Shown piece after piece: positions 55,813-61,789 of a stretch of DNA of 64,000 nt. The notes under the pieces were generated by a model that made no database searches, was not told the DNA's origin, and saw nothing but the letters and a program-made list of their open reading frames with translations. Origin of the DNA: CATQGW01 sp965262235. GTDB lineage: Bacteria > Chloroflexota > Dehalococcoidia > Bin125. Both the position numbers and the translations under genes were made by a program. The DNA lies in the NCBI GenBank assembly GCA_965262235.1, contig OZ253504.1:1674001-1738000 (forward strand), read 5' to 3'. The first letter of the stretch is position 1. Each line of letters starts with the position of its first letter.

Positions 55813-57054
55813 ATGCCGCCGCTGACTGGGATTCGGGTTGTTGACCATGGGCATGTTTGGGCTGGGCCGCTGCTTGGGATGATGATGAGCGACCTCGGCG
55901 CCGAGGTGATCAAGGTGGGGGCGCCGCACCGGCAGTCGGGGATTTCGATGGGCGGGCGCCAGACGCCGGTCGGCTCGCTGGGCGGCGACCGCGGGAGCAC
56001 GGCGATCGACGACCCGCGCGCGTTCCACGGGCTCGACCGCGGCAAGATGAGCATCGCGATTCACCTCGGCGAGCCGCACGGAGTCGAGCTCTACAAGCGG
56101 CTGATCGCGATTTCGGACGTGGTCTTCGACAACTTCGCGCCGCGCGTGATGCCCTCGCTGGGGCTCGACTGGGCGGCGTTGAGCGCGGTGAATCCGCGGC
56201 TGATCATGGCCTCGCTGTCGGCCACGGGTGCGACGGAGGGACCGTGGCGTGATCTCGTGACATACGGTCCGTCGCTGGCGGCGCTGTATGGGCTGAAAAA
56301 CCTACTGGGCTACGCGGGCGACCCGCAGCCGCGCGAGGACACGGCCGACCTCGACCCGACGGCGGCCGGGCACGCGTTCATCGCGATTCTGGCGGCGCTG
56401 GAGCATCGCGAGCGGACGGGCGAGGGGCAGTTCATCGACCTCGCGCAGGGCGAGGCGACGCTCCAGCGGGCGGCCGAGCCGGTGATGGACTATCTGCTGA
56501 ACGGCCGCGACGCGGGGCCGCAGGGCAATCGCGCGGCGGGGCTCGCGCCGCACGGGGTGTATCCGGCGGCGGGCGACGACGCCTGGCTGGCGATCACGGT
56601 GCGCGACGATGCTGAGTGGGAGCGGCTGCGCGCGTTGGCGACGCCGGCGCTCGACGAGCCGCGCTGGGCGCGGGGGCTGGAGCGTCTGCGGGATCAAGAC
56701 GCGCTCGATGTCGCGCTCTGCGGCTGGACGCAACAGCACGTGGCGATGGAACTCGCGGAGCGTCTGCAGGCGAGCGGCGTTCCGGCGTTCCCGCTGATGG
56801 GTCCGCTCGATCTTCTGGTCGATCCCGATTTCGCGACGCTGACGGCGGCCGGGTTCGATCTGTCGGCGGAGGCCGCAGCGCCGGCGCGGGGCGGGGCGAT
56901 GTACGTCGGCACGCCGTGGAAGATGGCGCGCACGCCGTCGGCGCTGCGCGGGCCGACGCCGAATCGCGGCGAGTATGACGACTACGTGTTCGGAGAGCTG
57001 CTCGGCCTGGGCGCTGCGGAGTTCGCCGAGCTGCGCTCGGCGGGCGTGATCTAG
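55813..57054 (+). CDS. CaiB/BaiF family CoA-transferase
   Basis: 413 residues from ATG 55813. 'GIRVVDHGHVWAGPLLGMMM' and 'SDLGAEVIKVGAPHRQSG' open the protein; 'FDNFAPRVMPSLGLDWAAL', 'NPRLIMASLSATGATEGPWR' and 'GEGQFIDLAQGEATLQ' are class III CoA-transferase segments. It moves CoA between organic acids; substrates unknown. The usual YD motif region reads 'YGPSLAALYGL', so the position of the catalytic Asp is unclear. A dienelactone hydrolase gene follows. Confidence 0.9.
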   Translation: MPPLTGIRVVDHGHVWAGPLLGMMMSDLGAEVIKVGAPHRQSGISMGGRQTPVGSLGGDRGSTAIDDPRAFHGLDRGKMSIAIHLGEPHGVELYKRLIAISDVVFDNFAPRVMPSLGLDWAALSAVNPRLIMASLSATGATEGPWRDLVTYGPSLAALYGLKNLLGYAGDPQPREDTADLDPTAAGHAFIAILAALEHRERTGEGQFIDLAQGEATLQRAAEPVMDYLLNGRDAGPQGNRAAGLAPHGVYPAAGDDAWLAITVRDDAEWERLRALATPALDEPRWARGLERLRDQDALDVALCGWTQQHVAMELAERLQASGVPAFPLMGPLDLLVDPDFATLTAAGFDLSAEAAAPARGGAMYVGTPWKMARTPSALRGPTPNRGEYDDYVFGELLGLGAAEFAELRSAGVI

Positions 57055-57153
57055 ATCCGGTCGATCGAGAGAGTGTCGATCTGACACGAAGTAGCTCGGG
57101 CACGGTTCCAACGTGGCAGGCTCTATCCTCCTGACGTTCAGAGAGGAACTTCT

Positions 57154-57912
57154 ATGTGCCACCGCTACGAGGCTTTGCCGGCGATCACGCCGATTGCCGG
57201 GGCTGCGATTGATGTTGAGGACCTGACGCTGACGGCGTCGGACGGGGTTGAGTTCGCTGCGTTCCACGCTCGGCCGGAGCAGGCCGGCGGACCGGCGATC
57301 GTCGTGCTGCCCGATGTTCGCGGGCTGTTCCGCTTCTACGAGGAGCTGGCGATGCGCTTCGCCGAGGCGGGCGTTGAGGCTGTCGCGATCGACTATTTCG
57401 GCCGCACGGCCGGGGTCGGCAAGCGCGACGCGGAGTTCGATTTCTGGCCGCACGTGCGGGGCACCTCGCAGGACGGGATCGCCGCCGATGTCGCGGCCGC
57501 GGCCGCTGTGCTGCGGGCCGACGATGCGGACCGCGCGCTGTTCACGGTCGGCTTCTGCTTCGGCGGCAGCAACTCGTGGATGCAGGCCGCCGCGGGCCAC
57601 GGGGTGAGCGGCTCGATTGGCTTCTACGGCCACCCGACGCGCGAGGGTCTGAACGGCGGAGATTCGCCGCTGGGCCGCGTCGAGCAGATCTCGGCGCCGC
57701 TGCTGGGTCTGATGGGCGGGGCCGATGAGGGCATTCCGCGCGCGGAGGTCGACAAGTTCGCCGCGGCGCTCGACGGGCGCGGCATCGCGAACGAGTTCAT
57801 CACCTACGACGGTGCGCCGCACTCGTTCTTCGACCGCAGCTATGACGAGCACACCGACGCCTGCGCCGACGCCTGGAGCCGAATCCAGAGCTTCATCACG
57901 GCGAACAGCTAG
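57154..57912 (+). CDS. Dienelactone hydrolase family protein
   Basis: 252 residues with the full Cys-Asp-His triad: Cys135 in 'GFCFGGSNSW', Asp191 in 'GGADEGIP' and His223 in 'GAPHSFFDRS'. 'IVVLPDVRGLFRFYEELAMR' is a family hallmark. These cytoplasmic alpha/beta hydrolases open cyclic esters such as dienelactone in aromatic-compound breakdown. It may share a transcript with the cupin gene 46 bases downstream. Confidence 0.92.
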   Translation: MCHRYEALPAITPIAGAAIDVEDLTLTASDGVEFAAFHARPEQAGGPAIVVLPDVRGLFRFYEELAMRFAEAGVEAVAIDYFGRTAGVGKRDAEFDFWPHVRGTSQDGIAADVAAAAAVLRADDADRALFTVGFCFGGSNSWMQAAAGHGVSGSIGFYGHPTREGLNGGDSPLGRVEQISAPLLGLMGGADEGIPRAEVDKFAAALDGRGIANEFITYDGAPHSFFDRSYDEHTDACADAWSRIQSFITANS

Positions 57913-57957
57913 GCGGCGACGGCGCCCCCACAAGCAGCCACCACAAGGAGCAGCACC

Positions 57958-58344
57958 ATGCGCGTGACTCACGCATCCGACGGCAACACCAACCAGGCGA
58001 ACGCGCCGATCTTCACGGGCGGCGATGTCTGGGTTCGCGCGCTGGCCGGCGCGATCGGCGGGCAGCAGGGCGGCGACGACGCCGACTTCAACCTGGCCGT
58101 CGTGCAGTTCGGCGCGGGCGCCCGGACCAAGGGCCACACGCACACGTCGGAGCAGATGCTCTACGTGGTCGCGGGGATCGGCAAGGTCGGCAACGCGGAG
58201 GGCGAGCACGTGATCAGCGTGGGCGACTTCGCGATCATCCCGGCCGGCGAAGACCACTGGCACGGGGCGGGCGACACGGGCTCGCCGATGTCGCACCTGG
58301 CGATCACTCGCCGCGACAGCCTCACCGAGCTGACCGAGGACTAG
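57958..58344 (+). CDS. Cupin-domain protein; donor of the duplicated 3' tails
   Basis: 128 residues, single cupin: metal-binding motif 1 'GHTHTSEQMLYVVAG' and motif 2 'GDFAIIPAGEDHWHGAG'. Role unknown, perhaps an oxygenase- or isomerase-type small-molecule enzyme. Its last ~48 codons recur, without the rest, in front of the second and third downstream toxin-antitoxin cassettes (58944-59084 and 59687-59829). Confidence 0.88.
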   Translation: MRVTHASDGNTNQANAPIFTGGDVWVRALAGAIGGQQGGDDADFNLAVVQFGAGARTKGHTHTSEQMLYVVAGIGKVGNAEGEHVISVGDFAIIPAGEDHWHGAGDTGSPMSHLAITRRDSLTELTED

Positions 58345-58384
58345 CCGTGCGTGGTATCGTTTTCGTGTAACGCGAGGACGAATC
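58345..58384 (+). promoter_or_regulatory. 40-base leader of RelE-type cassette 1
   Basis: Identical 40-base sequences lie before all three antitoxin genes (also 59085-59124 and 59830-59869). Each contains TATCGT (possible -10) and GAGGA (ribosome site). A possible -35, CTGACC, lies 19 bases upstream, inside the cupin 3' end, which would explain why each cassette keeps that tail. Confidence 0.5.
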
Positions 58385-58654
58385 ATGGTCGCGGAGCGAG
58401 AGCAGACGCTGGAAGAGCGGCACGCAGCGGCGCGCGAGCGGTGGCTCGCCCACTACGAGGGCGACCCCGAGATGCAGGAGATCGTGCGCAAGGCGAAGTT
58501 CGACACCGAGTCGACGCCGGAGGAGGACGCCGAGGACATTCGCATCTCGAACGAACGCAGGGCTAAGGGCGTCACACACTCACTTGAGGAGGTGTGGCAA
58601 CGGCTCGCCGAACAGTTCCCCGACGAGGCGGGATATCTGCTCGCCGACGACTGA
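58385..58654 (+). CDS. Antitoxin of RelE/ParE-type cassette 1
   Basis: 89 residues. The first ~57 ('MVAEREQTLEERHAAARERW...AEDIRIS') are almost identical in the three cassettes; the last ~30 ('SLEEVWQRLAEQFPDEAGYL') differ. Acidic helical character and the downstream RelE-like gene (stop-start TGATG) mark it as antitoxin. The divergent tail is where such antitoxins usually wrap their toxin. Confidence 0.7.
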   Translation: MVAEREQTLEERHAAARERWLAHYEGDPEMQEIVRKAKFDTESTPEEDAEDIRISNERRAKGVTHSLEEVWQRLAEQFPDEAGYLLADD

Positions 58655-58932
58655 TGTATCGCGTCGAGCTGGACGACGACGCTGAGTTGGAACTCACAGC
58701 CCTCAGCCCACACACTCGTCGCAACGTGAAGGAAGTGCTGCGGCGGCTACGCCGCGGCCCCGATTCGGCTCTGGACCTACAGCTATCCGACGACGCGGGC
58801 CGCTGGCGCGCCCGCGCGGGGCGACGCTGGCGGGTGGTGTTTGAGGTGGGGCCGGGCCGTGTGATCATCGTCCACCGGATCCGGCGACGCGAGACGGCGT
58901 ACGACGGGATCGAACGGCCCCCCGGGCGGTAG
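58654..58932 (+). CDS. RelE/ParE-superfamily toxin, cassette 1
   Basis: 92 residues. 'YRVELDDDAELELTAL', 'RRNVKEVLRRLRRGPDSALD', 'RWRARAGRRWRVVFEVGPG' and 'VIIVHRIRRRETAY' give the RelE/ParE fold and basic active face. Members are mRNA interferases or gyrase inhibitors; which applies here cannot be told. Confidence 0.78.
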   Translation: MYRVELDDDAELELTALSPHTRRNVKEVLRRLRRGPDSALDLQLSDDAGRWRARAGRRWRVVFEVGPGRVIIVHRIRRRETAYDGIERPPGR

Positions 58933-58943
58933 CCGCACGGCGG

Positions 58944-59084
58944 GAGCTGCGCGATCCGCGTGGGCGATTCCGTCATCGTTCTCCTGGGGATGGTCACTCG
59001 CGCGGCAGGGGCGCCACCGGCTCGCCGATGTCGCACCTGGCGATCACGCGCCGCGACAGCCTCACCGAGCTGACCGAGGACTAA
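58944..59084 (+). pseudogene. Duplicated cupin 3' tail, cassette 2
   Basis: Copy of the cupin end. The last 22 codons ('GSPMSHLAITRRDSLTELTE' and on to the stop) are intact; the preceding ~24 codons are altered ('GDGHSRGRGATGSPMSHL' where the cupin has 'GEDHWHGAGDTGSPMSHL'). No start or ribosome site. Confidence 0.8.
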
Positions 59085-59124
59085 CCGTGCGTGGTATCGT
59101 TTTCGTGTAACGCGAGGACGAATC
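59085..59124 (+). promoter_or_regulatory. 40-base leader of RelE-type cassette 2
   Basis: Base-for-base identical to 58345-58384, with the same possible -10 (TATCGT) and ribosome site; the cupin tail before it supplies the possible -35. Confidence 0.5.
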
Positions 59125-59397
59125 ATGGTCGCGGAGCGAGAGCAGACGCTGGAAGAGCGGCACGCAGCAGCGCGCGAGCGGTGGCTCGCCCACTACGAGG
59201 GTGACCCCGAGATGCAGGAGATCGTGCGCAAGGCGAAGTTCGACACCGAGTCGACGCCGGAGGAGGACGCCGAGGACATTCGCATCTCGAACGAACAGCG
59301 GGCCAGGGGCGATGTGACCCACTCGTACGAAGATGTGATGCGGAGACTTGCCGAGAAGTATCCGGACGAGGCGGAGTACCTGCTCGCTGACCTATGA
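59125..59397 (+). CDS. Antitoxin of RelE/ParE-type cassette 2
   Basis: 90 residues; N-terminal ~57 as in cassette 1, then 'QRARGDVTHSYEDVMRRLAE' and 'EAEYLLADL'. Stop overlaps the toxin start (ATGA). Confidence 0.7.
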   Translation: MVAEREQTLEERHAAARERWLAHYEGDPEMQEIVRKAKFDTESTPEEDAEDIRISNEQRARGDVTHSYEDVMRRLAEKYPDEAEYLLADL

Positions 59398-59675
59398 GGT
59401 ATCGCGTCGAGTTGAGCGACGATGCAGAAGTCGACCTGGATGGCCTCAGTCCACACACCCGCCGCAACGTGAAAGAAGTGGTCCGGCGGCTCCATCGCGG
59501 TCCCGACTCAGCATTGGATTTGCAACTGTCCGACCAACGCGGCATGTGGCGCGCCCTCGCCGGGAGACGCTGGCGAGTCGTCTTCGAGCTGGGCGCTGAC
59601 CACGTGATCATCGTCCGCCGGATCCGGCGACGCGAGACGGCGTACGAAGGGATCGAGCGGACGTCCAGTCCGTAG
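59394..59675 (+). CDS. RelE/ParE-superfamily toxin, cassette 2
   Basis: 93 residues, close to the cassette 1 toxin ('HTRRNVKEVVRRLHRGPDSA', 'RWRVVFELGADHVIIVRRIR'). Differences concentrate in the first ~18 residues, near the glycine-rich turn ('DQRGMWRALAG') and at the C-terminus. Confidence 0.78.
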   Translation: MRYRVELSDDAEVDLDGLSPHTRRNVKEVVRRLHRGPDSALDLQLSDQRGMWRALAGRRWRVVFELGADHVIIVRRIRRRETAYEGIERTSSP

Positions 59676-59686
59676 CCGCCCGTTGG

Positions 59687-59829
59687 GAGCTGCGCACGAT
59701 CCGCGTGGGCGATTCCGTCATCTTTCTCCCGGCGAAGACCACTGGCACGGGGCGGGTGACACGGGCTCGCCGATGTCGCACCTGGCCATCACGCGCCTCG
59801 ACAGCCTCACGGAGCTGACCGAGGACTAA
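59687..59829 (+). pseudogene. Duplicated cupin 3' tail, cassette 3
   Basis: The final ~33 codons match the cupin almost exactly ('GEDHWHGAGDTGSPMSHL', then 'AITRLDSLTELTED'), including metal-motif residues; the upstream ~14 codons have drifted. It is less altered than the cassette 2 tail, so it was not simply copied from that tail. Confidence 0.8.
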
Positions 59830-59869
59830 CCGTGCGTGGTATCGTTTTCGTGTAACGCGAGGACGAATC
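59830..59869 (+). promoter_or_regulatory. 40-base leader of RelE-type cassette 3
   Basis: Third identical copy of the leader at 58345-58384. Confidence 0.5.
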
Positions 59870-60136
59870 ATGGTCGCGGAGCAAGAGCAGACGCTGGAAG
59901 AGCGGCACGCAGCGGCGCGCGAGCGGTGGCTCGCCCACTACGAGGGCGACCCCGAGATGCAAGAGATCGTGCGCAAGGCGAAGTTCGACACCGAGTCGAC
60001 GCCGGAGGAGGACGCCGAGGACATTCGGATCGCGAACGAGCGCCGCGACCAGCCGACGCGCCCATATGAAGACGTAGTGCGCGAGCTCGCCGAGAAGTAC
60101 CCGGACGAGGCGGAGTATCTGCTCGCCGACCTATGA
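59870..60136 (+). CDS. Antitoxin of RelE/ParE-type cassette 3
   Basis: 88 residues; conserved N-terminal ~57 (one Arg to Gln and one Ser to Ala change), divergent 'RRDQPTRPYEDVVRELAEKY' tail, stop overlapping the toxin start (ATGA). Confidence 0.7.
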   Translation: MVAEQEQTLEERHAAARERWLAHYEGDPEMQEIVRKAKFDTESTPEEDAEDIRIANERRDQPTRPYEDVVRELAEKYPDEAEYLLADL

Positions 60137-60414
60137 GGCACCGGGTCGAGTTGAATCCTGATTCACAGCGTGAATTCGATGGGCTGAGTCCGCATACGCG
60201 CCGCGCTGTCAACGATGTGCTGCGTCGTCTTCGCCGCGGACCCGATTCACGGTTGGATCTGCCGTTGGACGATCAGCCGGGCATGTGGCGCGCCCGCGCG
60301 GGGAGACGATGGCGGGTGGTGTTTGAGCTGGGGCCCGGCCGTGTGATCATCGTCCAGCGGATCCGGCGACGCGAGACGGCCTACGACGGGATCGAGCGGC
60401 GCCGCCCTCAGTAA
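60133..60414 (+). CDS. RelE/ParE-superfamily toxin, cassette 3
   Basis: 93 residues. The N-terminal ~50 residues are the most diverged of the three ('HRVELNPDSQREFDGLSPHT'), while the C-terminal half ('RARAGRRWRVVFELGPGRVI') is conserved. The 3' end overlaps a convergent gene by 7 bases. Confidence 0.78.
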   Translation: MRHRVELNPDSQREFDGLSPHTRRAVNDVLRRLRRGPDSRLDLPLDDQPGMWRARAGRRWRVVFELGPGRVIIVQRIRRRETAYDGIERRRPQ

Positions 60415-60887
60415 CCGCTGCGGTGTTTGACGCGGGCGATGTCGAGGGCGGCGATCACGAGGATCGCGGCGACGCTGACGATGCTCAGCGCCAGCAGGAT
60501 GGCGGCGGCGGTGTCGCCGACATCGCTCATCTGCCGCACGGCGATCAACACCCCGGCGGTGAACCCGGCGAATGCGATGGCGAGCCAGCTGTGAACCCAC
60601 TCGGCTGCGAAGTTGACGGCGATCGCGACGACCACCGCGGCGTTGACGACGATCAGCAGATGCACGTCCTCGAGGCGGTTCCAGCCGCCGCGCTGAGTGC
60701 CCGTGAGCTCGTCGACTGCCTCGATCGGGGGGCCGCCGCGCAGTGAGAGGAAGAGCACGATGATCGCCGCGCCGACCGCCCCGCCGATCAGCGGGCGGAA
60801 GAGTCGCGGGCCGAAGCGTTCGAGGGCGCGGATGGGCGGCGCGCCCAGCTCGCGGCGTGCGTGCTCGCGCTGAAATGCCTCGGCCAT
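60408..60887 (-). CDS. Small membrane protein of unknown function
   Basis: 159 residues with four hydrophobic segments ('LIGGAVGAAIIVLFLSL', 'LLIVVNAAVVVAIAVNFAA', 'WLAIAFAGFTAGVLIAV', 'ILLALSIVSVAAILVIAAL') and a soluble N-terminus. No known motif. It converges on the last RelE-type toxin gene, overlapping by 7 bases. Confidence 0.6.
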   Translation of the reverse strand: MAEAFQREHARRELGAPPIRALERFGPRLFRPLIGGAVGAAIIVLFLSLRGGPPIEAVDELTGTQRGGWNRLEDVHLLIVVNAAVVVAIAVNFAAEWVHSWLAIAFAGFTAGVLIAVRQMSDVGDTAAAILLALSIVSVAAILVIAALDIARVKHRSGY

Positions 60888-60913
60888 GCCGCAACCTCCA
60901 GCAGATCGCTGCG

Positions 60914-61693
60914 TTAGATGTTAGAGCGCGTCTGCCCGCCATCGACGTTGAGGCAGGCGCCGGTGACCCAGGAGGCGCGCGGCGAGGCGAGGAAGGCGAC
61001 GACATCGGCGACCTCCTCCGGGCGGCCGAAGCGATTGAAGGCGATGTCGTCGAGCACGCTGCGCTGGATGCCCTCGGGGTCGGCGTCGTAGCGGCTCTGC
61101 CAGCGGCTGCCGGGCCAGGCGATCGAGCCGGGCGCGACCGCGTTGGCGCGGATGTTGCGCGGCGCCAGCTCCAGCGCGAGTGATTTGGCGTGGCTGTGGA
61201 CGGCCGCCTTCATCGCGTTGTACTGGGCCGAGCCCCCGGCCTCGCGGCCGAAGATCGAGCCGATGTGGATGACGCTGCTGCTGTCGGCGCCGTCGCCGGT
61301 GGCGGCAGCCGCGAGATACGGCAGCGCGGCGCGGGTTGTGCGCACCGCGGCCATCAGATTGAGCTCGAACATCTGCTGCCAGATGTCGTCGTCGTCGCCG
61401 CGGATCGAGACGCCCATGTTGTTCACGACGATCTGGAGCTCGCCGAAGGCTCGCACCGTGCTGGCGACGACCAGGTCGGGAGCGTCGGCCTCGCCGAGGT
61501 CGGCGACGACGCTGTGGACGCGGCCAGGGCCCTCGGCAGCGATCGTCTCCATCGCGGCGGCCAACGCTTCGGGGCGGCGCGCGCAGATCGCGACATCCGC
61601 CCCCTCGGCGGCGAGCGCGCGCGCGCAGTAGAGGCCGATGCCCTCGGAGGCGCCTGTGATCAGAGCGGTTTTGCCGGCCAGGCCCAGGTCCAT
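60914..61693 (-). CDS. Short-chain dehydrogenase/reductase
   Basis: 259 residues. The cofactor loop is 'TGASEGIGLYCARAL', the NNAG motif reads 'VNNMG', and the catalytic residues lie in 'IHIGSIFG' (Ser) and 'YNAMK' (Tyr/Lys). 'FGRPEEVADVVAFLASPRAS' is a typical SDR ending. NAD(P)-dependent oxidoreductase of unknown substrate, cytoplasmic. It is divergent from the acylase gene over 96 bases. Confidence 0.92.
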   Translation of the reverse strand: MDLGLAGKTALITGASEGIGLYCARALAAEGADVAICARRPEALAAAMETIAAEGPGRVHSVVADLGEADAPDLVVASTVRAFGELQIVVNNMGVSIRGDDDDIWQQMFELNLMAAVRTTRAALPYLAAAATGDGADSSSVIHIGSIFGREAGGSAQYNAMKAAVHSHAKSLALELAPRNIRANAVAPGSIAWPGSRWQSRYDADPEGIQRSVLDDIAFNRFGRPEEVADVVAFLASPRASWVTGACLNVDGGQTRSNI

Positions 61694-61789
61694 CGTTCAC
61701 CTCCGGCTCGTCCTCGCGGCTCGTCCTTGCGGCTCGTTCGGGCGAGCGCCAGTGTATGGCCAAGCAGGCGCACGACGTAATCTCGACGC

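Larger units (their letters stand above)
58200..60414 (+). repeat. Array of three tandem [cupin 3' tail - leader - antitoxin - toxin] cassettes
   Basis: Repeat period about 740-745 bases (antitoxin starts 58385, 59125, 59870). Each unit runs from the cupin tail through an identical 40-base leader, the antitoxin and the toxin; units 1 and 2 then end in a shared spacer (GTAGCCGC.C, then GGGAGCTGCGC). Variation is concentrated in the junction of antitoxin tail and toxin head. Confidence 0.88.
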
